64,000 bases of DNA from Voacanga thouarsii. Taxonomy: Eukaryota > Streptophyta > Magnoliopsida > Gentianales > Apocynaceae. The position numbers and the translations under genes are program-made. This document shows positions 33,594 to 43,980 of the stretch, piece after piece. The notes beneath the pieces were generated by a model. That model had not been told where the DNA came from, did not search any database, and saw only the letters and a list, made by a program, of their open reading frames with translations. The DNA is taken from positions 372,001 through 436,000 of the forward strand of contig JANUWF010001272.1 in assembly GCA_026120185.1 (NCBI GenBank). The letters are read 5' to 3'. Each line of letters opens with the position of its first letter. Positions within the stretch are counted from its first letter, which is position 1.

Positions 33594-35117
33594 CTACTTC
33601 AGGTTGCTAATAATAATCCTCTCTTCTTGCACTTCTGCTCTTCTATCCAACACATCCTGAACTACTTGAACCTCCTGTACTCTTAGCCTGGCCATTCTGA
33701 CTATCCGGCTCAGGGCATCAACAACGACGTTGGCTTTCCCGGGGTGGTAGTTGATAGGAGAATGGTACTCTTCTAAAAATTCCATCCATCTTCGCTATCT
33801 CAAATTCAAGACTTTCTGGGTGAAGATGTACTTCAGGTTCTTATGATCAGTGAACACTTCATATTCCACTCCATACAAGTAGTGCCGCCATTTCTTTAAA
33901 GAGAACACAATGGCAGCTAGCTCTAGATCATGCGTAGGATAATTGACTTCATGCGGCTTCAATTTTCGAGAAGCATAGGCGATCACTTTTCTCTCTTGCA
34001 TCAAAACTGCTCCCAAGCCTTTCTTTGAGGCATTAGTATAAAGTGTGTAGGGCTTATCTGCCTCTGGCAGACTCAACACAGGCGCTGTCATTAACCTCCG
34101 CTTCAACTCTTGGAAACTCTTTTCACATTTTTCATTCCACACAAAGGGTATATTCTTTCTCAGCAACCAGGTCATAGGAGATGCTAGCATTGAAAACCCC
34201 TTAATAAACCTCTTGTAGTATCTAGCCAATCCCAAGAAGCTTCGAATCTCTATGATGTTCTCTGGTTGCTTCCAGTCCGAAACTACTTCATCCTTCGCTG
34301 GGTCTACTTTGATCCCATCCTTGGTCACCACGTGACCAAGAAATGCCACACTATCCAGCCAAAACTCGCACTTGCTAAACTTGGCGTAAAGCTTGTGCTC
34401 CCTTAGCTTTTCTAGTACTAACTTCAAATGTTCTGCATGGTCCTCTGGGCTCCTAGAGTATATGAGTATGTCGTCGATGAAGACCACTATGAACTTGTCT
34501 AAGTAGGGTTGGAACACTCGATGCATCAAATCCATAAATACAACGGGTGCATTAGTTACCCCGAAAGGCATCACCACAAACTTATAGTGACCATATCTTG
34601 TATTGAAGGCCGTCTTAGGAATATCTTCCTTCTTTATCCTCACTTGATAATAGCCTTACGTCAAATCCAGTTTAGAGTAACAACTGGATCCTTGCAACTG
34701 GTCGAACAACTCGTTAATTAACGGTAAAGGATATTTATTCTTGATAGTCAGGTTGTTCAAGCCTCGGTAGTTAATACACAACCTTAGAGTCCCATCCTTT
34801 TTCTTCACAAATAGTACAGGTGCTCCCCAGGGTGACATGCTAGGTCTGATATAACCTTGTCTCACCAACTCTTCTAACTGCTCATTCAATTCTTTCAGCT
34901 CCACCGGCGCCATCCGATACGGAGTTCGGGACACCGGTTCCGCTCCTGAAACTAGTTCAACGGTGAACACAACTTCTCGATTGGGAGGTAAAGATGTGAG
35001 TTCCGCAGGGAACACGTCAGGAAAATCCTTTACCACCTCAGTATCCTCCAGAGTGCATTGGTCCTTCGGCTTCTTTATCACATAAGCTAAATATCCTTGA
35101 CATCCTTGCCTCAACAA
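33594..35117 (-). pseudogene. B1 reverse transcriptase and RNase H, nearly open
   Basis: Minus strand. The first part (35117-34656) has [38 protein letters not shown] and [13 protein letters not shown], then one stop (a TAA at a glutamine position). The second part (34643-33795, 282 codons open) has [17 protein letters not shown], the catalytic FIDDILIY box, [15 protein letters not shown] and [17 protein letters not shown], then RNase H with [36 protein letters not shown] and [12 protein letters not shown]. The RNase H Asp of TDAS reads Asn here. The end (33785-33594) has [17 protein letters not shown]. This is the least damaged pol in the window, but still broken. Confidence 0.92.
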
Positions 35118-35120
35118 TTT

Positions 35121-35588
35121 CTAGGGTTTAGCCCCAGCTATTAAAAACTTCAAGTCTTTTACTTTCTTGCCATTGAACTCTAACACATCATATCCTGGTC
35201 TAATGAACTGAACTGACTTATTCTTACAGTCTACTCTAACCCCATGCTTCTCTAGCCAATCCATTCCCAATATCAAATCATAATCATCAATAGCTAAGAC
35301 AATTAAATCTCCCTCCAAGCTTTCTCTCCCCACTTCAACTTTACAATTCTGCACATACCGATCCTCTTGCACCATTTTCCCCAAAGGCATACTTACTAAC
35401 AAGGTAAAAGGTAGTTCTACTCCATCCCAACCCAAATGATATGCACAATTCTTATTTAAATAGAAATGGGTAGATCCAGGGTCTATCAATGCATTAACAG
35501 AACGACCATGGATAGTAAACGTACCTTCCACCACTGCTGCATCAGCTCTAACCTCCTCTCGGTTGAAAGCAAAAACTTTTGCTTTCAC
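35121..35588 (-). pseudogene. B1 gypsy protease
   Basis: Minus strand open frame of 155 codons. NALIDPGSTHFYLNKNC holds the active-site triad as Asp-Pro-Gly, as in A1. [19 protein letters not shown] is the C-terminal block of the fold, and VQFIRPGYDVLEFNGK leads toward reverse transcriptase. A single stop separates it from the RT part at 35117. Its start overlaps the end of the gag zinc-knuckle frame at about 35585. It would cut the gag-pol polyprotein if expressed. Confidence 0.88.
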
Positions 35589-36012
35589 CGCAGCTTCAGC
35601 GTTCCACTCCCGGAAGCTCTCGTGGTATTGGCTCGATTGGGCCCTGGGATCTGAGCTGGGTTCCCTTGTCTGACTCGGAGAAGTTTAGGGCAGGTGTTCC
35701 ACAGATGGTTCGGGTCCCCACAGTGGTAGCATTTCCGCTCACCTCCTCTGGACCAATAATTTTTCTCAGTGTGGCCCTCTTTTCCACAGTGCCGGCATAA
35801 TGGAAGATTCTGCACAGGATCAACCGGTGTTGTTCAGGCTTATTTTCCCCGATTCTGCCACTGCTGGTTGGCAGGGTGCTTGTTGGACTGCTGCCTCTAA
35901 AAAGGTCTCGGCAGCTGTCTTGACGGTACGAAAGGTCTTGGTGCCATTCAGTTGCGATCCTCATTCTCAGTACGGGTGGCACAACTTGATCAATCATCTC
36001 AGGACATAATGA
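35585..36012 (-). pseudogene. B1 first gag copy, C-terminal part only
   Basis: Minus strand. The end of gag with two zinc knuckles: LCRHCGKEGHTEKNYWS (last Cys lost) and KCYHCGDPNHLWNTCPK (intact CCHC), 35815-35700. Upstream a broken frame reads TRTENEDR, a stop, then PRPFVPSRQ, matching A2 gag around 41710-41760. Before that, at about 36012-36016, gag joins LTR sequence directly. Capsid, leader ORF, primer site and most of the 5' LTR are missing from this unit. Confidence 0.85.
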
Positions 36013-36015
36013 TAA

Positions 36016-36493
36016 TAGAACAAGTTAGAGGTAATAATAGGACAAGAATTCTTTTTAGGACACAATGATAAGATTTGGACATTCTCTTCATGTCTCCCCT
36101 AAGACAACATTCCTATTTTTATGGAATGCAAGAAAACAAAAATTCAAACTTAAGTAAGATAATCATGATAAAAACTTAAATGATGGGATTTGAACTCATG
36201 ACCTTAGAGATTAATTCCAAAGCTCTAACCACTTAACCACACTAACTCTTGTTCTTATTTTCTCACCCACATATTCTTCTTATGTAATCCTCAAGCTATC
36301 TTCCTATTTTAATCTCAGGCAAGATTACCATTTTACCCTTCCTACCCAATAAGCATAACTAAGCCTTTTAACCTATAAAACACAATTCCTAAAGCACATA
36401 AAATAATTCAAATATATATATATTCATGCAAAATAATATGATATGCATCCCGACCCCCCTTACTCTAGGGTTAGCTTTAGGTGGGGTTTCACA
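36016..36493 (-). mobile_element. B1 first LTR (5'), only its start left, reversed
   Basis: 478 bp matching 31617-32106 of the middle LTR, in the same orientation, with the LTR start TGTGAAACCCCACC at 36493. It is truncated at about 36016 and fused to gag. It includes the tRNA-like boxes (36186-36195 and 36229-36239). Right flank AAAAT (36494-36498) pairs with TAAAT at 24630-24634. Confidence 0.88.
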
Positions 36494-36593
36494 AAAATAG
36501 GGTGAAAGGTAAGGTTGAGAAAGAAAAAATTTTGTTTTGGAAAAAAATTTTGTTTTGGAAAAAAAAAAAAAAAAAACAATGTAGAAAGGGATG
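36494..36593 (+). other. T1 internal region, part 2 (100 bp)
   Basis: The only T1 sequence left between the B1 and A2 insertions. It has a tandem 17-bp unit (ATTTTGTTTTGGAAAAA twice, about 36529-36562) and an A run of about 17. It ends GGATG (36589-36593), the left target duplication of A2. Confidence 0.75.
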
Positions 36594-36861
36594 TGTAATA
36601 CCCCGCCCAAAACTACCTTGACTATAGGGAAAAGTCATGCATTGAATAGTATTTTGCATTTTATGTGGTAGCTTAGAATTGTTTTATTTGCATGGATGCA
36701 TGTGAATTTTTCCGTTACTCTTGTATTTGAATTAATTGAGGTGAAATAGTGTGTTGTTAAAGATTTGGTTAATGGAGGTTTGGTCAAAGATTTGGATGGA
36801 TGTGTATTGGGGTGGTAAGAACTTCTTGTAGGAAGAATTAGTATTGGAATTGATTTGGAAT

Positions 36862-36908
36862 AGCGGGGAGGATGGTGATTTTTCCGTGGTGGCCCGAGTT
36901 CGAATCCT
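36862..36908 (+). promoter_or_regulatory. tRNA-like A and B boxes in A2 5' LTR
   Basis: TAGCGGGGAGG (36862-36872) and GTTCGAATCC (36899-36908); the latter is a perfect B box. The gap is 26 bp. The same pair occurs in the 3' LTR at 45839-45849 and 45876-45885. Confidence 0.5.
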
Positions 36909-38611
36909 ATCTCTTGTGAATCATAGTTTCCCTTCTTGAAGATTCTTTTCCATAGAGTTTCCATGTCTTGGCCGAAAAAGATATAGCAAACCTAGAGAAA
37001 TTTTTGTGCCATTACTCCAAGGAAATAAGTCTCTATATTTATTTCCTAAATTCAAGGACTTTGATGTGAATAATGTTCACTTTTAATTTTCATCTTTTAT
37101 TCCTTAGGATTTTCGAAAAAACCCTAGCTAATAATTAAAATTTCAGCTTGATTTTATCTTAATAGATGTTGCCATGGATAGTTGGAATTAATGAGTCATT
37201 TTCCTAGTAGGAAACCTTGTTGATTTCAACCCTAGAATGTTAGCCAAAAATCTGGAAAAATTTCCAGCAAGTGCCGCCACTTCTTGGAGGAATTTAGCTC
37301 ATTCCCAACTCTTCTTGGACTAGAGGAAATCTTATCCAAATCCTTGATAAAACCAGATTTTATTCAATCCTAAATCAACTAGGATTAGAATCCCTTTTCC
37401 TAGCTGAATTTCGGCGGCTTTGTGCAAGCAGAAGCTAAACAAAATTCTTGCACTCCTAATTGCAATCAAACTCTTCAAACCCTAGCTCAAATTACCTAGA
37501 ACAACCTCCACCAAATCAGATTACTCTAGTAACACAAAATCCGATTTTTCTTCACCAAAAATTCTAGAATTTTTGTCCAGCTTATGCCCAGAATTTTCGA
37601 CAGCTTTGCACTCCAAAACCTACCAAAACTCTTTTTTGATTAAGCCAAATTACAGCACCTAAAAGCCACACTTTTCTCCTCTAGAATTTCGTCAAAAATA
37701 GCAACCAAAACAGTCCAAAAATCATCACTCTTGCACAGCACTTGCACAGAATTTTCATTCACCAAAACTCACACAAACTCTCTCTTATTTTGGCCAAAAA
37801 ACCTAAACACACTCAACCCTTCTCTTGACCATTATTTCGGCCAGCCTAGGGAGCAATTTCAGAAAACTTTTCTCCTCTTAATCCCTCTTGAATTTGGTCA
37901 GCATCAAAGGTACAGCAAGCTGCAAATTTTCGCCCTTGCAGTCCAAGAAACGTAAAGCCATTAGGAGTCCTTCTAAGCCCACCATCTAACCCTAAATCAA
38001 ACTTCTCTAAACCTAAATCATAGTAGTTGACACTCCCTCCTTACCACAAGAAAATTCCATCAAATTCTCTCTGCAAATTCTCGAAAAACTCAAGAACTAT
38101 TCCAAGCAAAAATCGAACACACATTAAGGTAAGCAAAAATCCTCTCAACCACTTGATGCCATTTTCTCTAATGATTCTATTCTCCTTCTTTTTCCCTTAA
38201 ATCATGCCACATAGAGGCTGATTTCATCTTCTTCTTTAATTTTCGATCAAGAGGAGCAAAGGAGGTAGCTTTTCTCTTCTTTTCAAGCGAACTCGGGACG
38301 ATCACCATAGGTGCATCGAGACCTCATTACCCGGTTGTTGCAAGGTAAGGGAATACCCACCCTTGATGCCAAAAGTAAGGTTTAATGATGTCTATTAGTT
38401 GGATGAGCATATGGTCATGGTATATGATCTTTGGGGATTGGATAGTTTACTAAGATTTAAATAGTGGATTGCGAATTGTTGTAAAAATAAATGAGATTAT
38501 AGCATGTTTGAATTAATTGAGACCCTGATCGTGATATTATATGGTGTAGATCAGGAGGATAATTGAGGAAAGCAAGCTGTGATTTTATCTCATTTATCTG
38601 AGGCATATCAA

Positions 38612-38691
38612 GTAAGTCCTTGCATAAACTCTTTTGTTAAATGTTGTGATGGTAAGTCCTTGTATAAACTCTTTTGTTAAATGTTGTGATG
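38612..38691 (+). repeat. 40-bp tandem duplication in A2 5' LTR
   Basis: Two copies of a unit starting GTAAGTCCTTG and ending TTGTGATG, differing at one base, followed by a partial third start. The same duplication is in the 3' LTR (47605-47684), so it existed before or arose with this insertion. Confidence 0.95.
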
Positions 38692-39747
38692 GGAAGTCTA
38701 TGTTCTGAAGCTTTGTAAAGCTATTGTTGAACTACGATCATTTGGGTTGTAAAAGTGGATGATTGTTCTTTAAACGGTTTTGTCAAACTAATGATTTTAT
38801 CAAGAAAACTATTCTTTCCTAAATTTTTAGATAACTCTTTTAGAGAAAAACCACGTTGTACAAAGCCAAGGTGTGGAGATATTTTGAATTAGGAATTGAC
38901 GGATATGTTCGTTGAGTACTCAATAAGGGTAGGCTAACAATACTAGTCATGGAGGGCTAGCGTAAGTCTTCTGGCAGGAGGCCACCTCCAGAAGATGAAC
39001 TCTGCTTGAAAAGGCGACAGTGTTGGTTGGTCAAGCCAGTCTGAGCTAGCATTTGTACCTGGTATGGTATTATTTATATTCCCGGCATGGACACCCGGAT
39101 AGTTTTGTTGGGTGTAAAGATGGAAGAGTATCTCACCCGGTGAGCTGTTCACTCACCTTGATTAGAATGCCTAACGTGTGGTAATCTGGTCCGAACAAGG
39201 TACACAAAGTGTGGTGCCTTGGCCATTTTGTTCTCATGGAGCCCAACGTATGGTGTCATGACTGTTTATTCGAGTGGAGGTTTTATTTTGTACAAAGTGT
39301 GACAATGAGAAAAACCCACTCCTTGCGAAAAGAGATTTTTTATGACTTGCCAAATTATTTCTACAAATGTTTTACACTTTGCATACCGTACTATTAAAAC
39401 ACCATGTGCACACACAGGACTTACTGAGATTTATTCTCACACGGCTTTACATCATGTTTTCAGGAGATAGATTGTGTTGAGTCAGCAGGGCTTTGACAGT
39501 AGAGGCTTGCTATTTTTCCTATGTTGTTCTAGGAGACTTTTGTCATTTATACTTTTGAACAATATTTGTTTTATTTCGTGTTGCTCCAATTTGAGCCTGA
39601 TGTAATAAGAGTATTTCTTCATTTGTCAAAGTTGATTCTTTTGGAGATTGCCTTTATATTTTATACCTCGTTTTAAAGACCCCTTGTCCTACGGGACGGG
39701 GTGACATCCCCGCCCTTTTAGGATACGTAGTCGTGGGGTGTTACAAG

Positions 39748-39758
39748 TGTTATCAGAT
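39748..39758 (+). promoter_or_regulatory. A2 primer-binding site, degenerate
   Basis: TGTTATCAGAT, two bases after the LTR. It matches TGGTATCAGAG except at two positions, consistent with decay after insertion. Confidence 0.8.
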
Positions 39759-39769
39759 ACATGGTTTAG

Positions 39770-39844
39770 GCAAATACTTAACTTATTGGGTTCTATCCTT
39801 TTAAGTATTTTGATTAGGTACTAATTCTTGTCTTTTGTTTATAG
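39770..39844 (+). other. Putative 75-nt intron in A2 leader
   Basis: After ATGGTTTAG the sequence GCAAATAC takes the place of GTAAGTAG in B1, so the 5' splice site is damaged or of GC type. Near the other end are a branch-point-like TACTAAT (39819-39825) and a strong 3' site TTTTGTTTATAG|GATGG. Length and position match the B1 interval (74 nt). Confidence 0.5.
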
Positions 39845-39845
39845 G

Positions 39846-40639
39846 ATGGTCAAAAAGGTTGTATCGGCTGTCAGAGACTAGCCCGCTGGCTGCGGGAATC
39901 CACCTGCCCCACTACCCGTAGCTGATCCACCTGCGTCTGATTTAGGGAGGGAGCGTGAGCTGGCGGTGCTAGATGACCCGGTGGTTGAGGCGGAGATAGA
40001 GGCCGGGGAGAGCTTAAGAGAGTACAAGGGAGATGAGGAGATGGCAGAGTTGAGTAAGGAAGAGGTAGATGAGTTCGGGAACGAGGGGGACGATGAGAAC
40101 GAGGGAGCGATGGCTGGGGTAGAAGAGGAGGATGAGGAAGGAATAGAGGTTCCCCAGACCCCGCAGATAGGAGAAGTTGATAGGACCCTTGCTTGCTACG
40201 ACCCTAAGGAGTCCGGTGGTGAGGAAAGTAGGTCAAGGGATGGAGTTACCTCGGGAGAGAGGGAACTTGGGAACTTGGGCCATCAGTTCCAGGAGGGGTA
40301 GATAAGGGAAAAAGGAAGCAAGAAGAGAGTCCTAAGGGGTGTGGACTCCGATATGGACTAGGTATAGATGCCATGCTAAGGAGAAAGGGGTTGGTTGATC
40401 CATCTGACTTGGGGAGTGAGAGGCCTGTGCGTAAGGGTGCAGTTAGATTAGCACTGGATGAGCTCTATGAGATGACCACGAGAGCCAAGAGAGGCTGAGA
40501 AGGTGAGTCAGGGCAGCCAAGTAAGAGTGTTAGATTTACAAGGAATTACATAGGGAGATCTGATAGTTCCGTGGGGTGGCTTGTGGAACCAGCCTCTGAT
40601 AACTCCGATGCTTCAGTTGAAACTAGAGAGAGTCGAGTC
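39846..40639 (+). pseudogene. A2 acidic leader ORF
   Basis: An extra ORF between primer site and gag. It starts MVKKVVSAVRD at 39846 directly after the putative splice site, has a stop early, then an open acidic stretch (39966-40301) with EEVDEFGNEGDDENEGA and VEEEDEEGIEVPQTPQ. After a frame change it continues through SDLGSERPVRKGAVRLALDE to VRFTRNYIGRS, SVGWLVEPASDNSDAS and a stop near 40639. The C-terminal FTRN...GWL..P/A...SD pattern is shared with the B1 leader ORF. No known domain was recognised, and the clear SUMO-type motif of B1 is not evident here. It is broken by at least two lesions. Confidence 0.6.
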
Positions 40640-40957
40640 TAGAAGACCAGCAGCTTTTACTTTTCTTTCTTTGGGATTTGCATACCTTTGGTTGTTTATT
40701 TCTTTTAAAGGAGCATGTTGCTCATAGGACTTATTTATTATTTTATTAAATAAAAAGGGTGTCATATGGGATAACCCCTTATTTTCTACAAAGAATGGTT
40801 TATATGAAAAATATGAGTTTCGTTTATTACTTGATTTACCCTTGCACGATATCATCACATTCTCTTGTAGATAAGTATATTACTATCAACTGATCATGCA
40901 TCTAAGCATATTCTTTTCCCCTTGGTAACTAACTGACTCAGAGTGAATGTGATTAAG
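40640..40957 (+). other. A2 spacer between leader ORF and gag
   Basis: 318 bp, T-rich, no gene seen. The GAGTGAATGTGATTAAG just before the gag ATG is shared with A1 and marks where A1 homology starts. Confidence 0.6.
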
Positions 40958-42112
40958 ATGGCACCAAGACGCAGAACAGTTGTGCATAGCAGAACAGTGC
41001 AGGAAAGTGCATCCTCCACCCCGGAATTTGAGTAGATGCATCGTTCCACCCCCGACGTGGAAGAGCACCTACCACAAGAGCAGGAATTGGCTTCGGATAG
41101 GTCACGGGATGTGACCATGGGTTAGGCTTTCGACAAGATGGCCTCGATCCTGCAGAACCTGACTGAAAGTGTGGACAAGATGGCTAGGAAACCACCGTGG
41201 GGAGAGCATGAGGCTCTGGAGCATTTCCTGAAGTTCCAGCCTCCCTCCTTCCAAGGGGAGGTGGAACAGGACGAGAAGGCTGAGTAATGGATTGAGCAGA
41301 TGGAGGACATCTTCGCTACTTTGCAGTACTCGGAAGAGAGGATGGTGAAGTTTGCTGCTTTTCGGCTAAGGGGACCGTCTCGGGCATGGTGGCAACGAGT
41401 ATGGGTGATTAGGACAAGGAGGAGCAGGAGTGGACCTGGGACGATTTTACGAAAGCTTTCTAGGCTGAATACATTCCTCGATGGGTGGCTGAGAAGAGGG
41501 AGGATGAATTCCAGACCCTCAGGCAAGGAGGCATGACCGTGGCCCAATATGTTGCCCGATTTATGCAGTTGTCCAAGTACTGCAAGTGCTTGGTAGATAC
41601 GGAGCAGAAGCGCAACTGGTAATTCGTGAAAGGACTTAGGCCAGAGTTGAGGAAAGCATTGGCCCCATCGCCACCAACGTCATACACTGCCGCTGTGGAC
41701 GCATATTCTCAGATGGAGAACAAAGATCGACATCGACGGGTGAACCGACCCTTCCAACCGAGTCGTCCACCTATGAGGCCTTCCGACAATAAGCGACCTG
41801 CGACCTTTATGCCATGGGAAAACTGGGGTAAGCAGCCTCGAGTGCCTGTAGCAGGACCAATGCAAGGCAGCTTAAATTGCCGACTGTGTGGGAAGCGAGG
41901 TCACACCAAGAGGAATTGCTGGGGTAATGGGGGTGTAAGGAGGTGCTTCAATTGCGGAGACCTGGGACATCTGAGAAACGCCTGCCCCAAACCCTTAAGG
42001 ATTGAGCAGACCACGCCGGCTCAACCAATGGGAGGTAATAGAGGTGCCGCTGCTGGACCAACTGAAGCAGGAGGCCAGAAGCCTCAGGTGCAAGCTAAAG
42101 TCTTTGCCCTGA
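40958..42112 (+). pseudogene. A2 gypsy gag, decayed
   Basis: Starts MAPRRRTVVHSRTVQ at 40958. Capsid blocks LEHFLKFQPPSFQGE, MEDIFATLQYSEERM, KFAAFRLRGPSRAWWQR and AEYIPRWVAEKREDEF-type follow, then an open stretch from 41626 with two intact CCHC zinc knuckles: CRLCGKRGHTKRNC and CFNCGDLGHLRNAC (about 41878-41992), which would bind element RNA. In-frame stops include TAG 41033-41035 and TAG 41123-41125 where A1 has CAG, TAA near 41285, and a one-base frame change near 41405. It leads without a gap into protease. Confidence 0.88.
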
Positions 42113-42690
42113 ACCGAGAGGAAGTCGGAGCGGATGCCGTCGTGATTGAAGGTAACCTTTCTATCCAAGGTTGTCTTATTAATGTTCTGATAGATCTAGG
42201 ATCCACACACTCTTATGTAAGTAAAGTATGGGCTTCATATCTGGGTTGGGAAGGAAATGAGCTACCTTATACCCTAGTAGTTAGTTCCCCCTAGGGAAAG
42301 GTGGCGGAAGCAGGCAAGAAAATGGGAAGTTGTGGAGTTGAGGTAGGGAAGGAGATTCTAGAGGCCGACCTTATAATCCTGCCCATGGATGATTATGACC
42401 TAATCTTGGGCATGGACTGGTTGTCGAAGCACGGAGCTCGTGTGGACTGTAAGATCAAGACGGTGCAGTTTGTGAGACCTGGTCGGGACGTACTTGAATT
42501 CAACGGTAGACGAACGAAGGAACTGAAATTTCTCATTGCTGGAGCTAAAGCCCGGAAGTTGCTTAAAAAAGGATGTACGGGATATTTGGCGTATCTCCTA
42601 AACAAATCGAAAGACCAGTGCATCTTGGAAAGTACGGAGGTAGTGAAAGACTTTTCAGATGTGTTCCCTACGGAGCTCACTTCCCTACCC
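42113..42690 (+). pseudogene. A2 gypsy protease
   Basis: NVLIDLGSTHSYVSKVW carries the active site as Asp-Leu-Gly; A1 and B1 have Asp-Pro-Gly, so this Pro-to-Leu change may inactivate it. A TAG follows at about 42293, where A1 has TTG. From 42301 the frame reads [18 protein letters not shown] and [18 protein letters not shown], then [15 protein letters not shown] and the linker toward reverse transcriptase. It sits between gag and RT in one continuous reading frame apart from the stop. Confidence 0.88.
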
Positions 42691-43980
42691 CTTGAACGGG
42701 AAGTTGAGTTTACCATGGATCTGACTCCCAGAGCAGAACCGGTGTCAAGAACCCCCTATCGGATGGCACCGACAGAATTGAAGGAGTTGAAGGAGCAATT
42801 GGAAGAATTGCTAAGGCAAGGCTACATTCGACCGAGTACATTACCGTGGGGAGCCCCGGTGTTGTTTGTTAAGAAGAAAAATGGTACCTTTAGGCTATGT
42901 ATTGACTATCAGGGACTGAACAATCTAACGATCAAGAATAAATACCCTCTACCCTTGATCGATGAGTTGTTTGATCAACTGCAAGGCGCCGCTTGCTTTT
43001 CGAAGTTGGACCTGCGGCAAGGATACTACCAGGTGCGGATTAAGGAAGAAGACATTCCTAAGACTACATTCAACACGTGATACGGCCACTACGAGTTCGT
43101 GGTAATACTGTTCAGTGTAACCAACGCATCGGCAGTATTCATGGATTTGATGCATCACATTTTCCAACCATACCTGGACAAGTTCGTGGTTATATTCATC
43201 GATGACATTTTAATCTACTCCAAGAATCTGGAGGACCACGCGGAGCACTTAAAATTGGTCTTAGAGAAGCTGAGGGAATTCAGGCTTTACGCCAAGTTTA
43301 GTAAATATGAGTTTTGGCTGAGCTCAGTGACTTTCCTTGGTCACGTGATATCCAAGGAGGGGATCAAAGTAGACCCTGCCAAAGTGGAAGCCGTAGCTAA
43401 CTAGAAACAACCAGAGAACATTACCGAGATACGAAGTTTTCTTAGGCTAGCCGGATACTATCGGTGATTCATCAAAAATTTTTCTACTTTGGCTTCACCA
43501 ATGACGCGACTGTTGAAGAAGGATGTCTCTTTTGCTTGGGGTGAGAAGTGTGAAAAGAGCTTCCAAGAGCTTAAGAGGAGGTTGATTACAGCACCCGTGC
43601 TGAGTCTGCCTGAGGCTGATAAGCCCTATGCACTCTATACAGATGCGTCCAAGGAAGCTTTGGGGGTTGTGCTGATGCAGGAAGGGAAGGTCATAGCCTA
43701 TGCATCTAGAAAGCTAAAGCCACATGAAGCTAATTATCCAACGTATGACTTAGAGTTAGTAGCTATAGTGTTCGCCTTGAAGAAATGGCGATATTACTTG
43801 TACGGTGCATAATACGAGGTCTTCACTGACCATAAGAGTCTGAAGTACATCTTCACACAGAAAGACTTGAATCTTCGACAGCGTAGGTGGATGGAATTTC
43901 TCGAGGAGTATAAGTGCCCTATTAATTATCACCCGGGCAAAGCGAATGTGGTAGCTGACGCACTGAGTCGGAAGGTGAAG
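42691..43980 (+). pseudogene. A2 reverse transcriptase and RNase H, broken
   Basis: RT blocks in order: [74 protein letters not shown], then stop TGA 43078-43080, [37 protein letters not shown] (catalytic aspartates kept), and [15 protein letters not shown]. Stops also near 43404 (TGG to TAG) and 43467. RNase H from 43489: [36 protein letters not shown], a stop at 43810-43812, [12 protein letters not shown] and [13 protein letters not shown]. Unlike A1 it has the full RT core. Order and motifs are those of Tekay-type gypsy. Confidence 0.92.

Larger units (their letters stand above)
36594..39745 (+). mobile_element. A2 5' LTR
   Basis: 3152 bp from TGTAATACCCCGCCC to GGGGTGTTACA, followed by a primer site. 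The copy at 45571-48741 is very similar (clearly more differences in the first 150 bp than later). It contains the tRNA-like boxes at 36862-36908, a 40-bp tandem duplication at 38612-38691, and the conserved TTAAAGACCCCTTGTCC near its end. It is flanked on the left by GGATG. No gene within; the frames seen are short and unsupported. Confidence 0.95.

Noticed and set aside
38612..38691. CRISPR-like repeat array
   Set aside because: Only two adjacent copies with no spacers, in a plant LTR.
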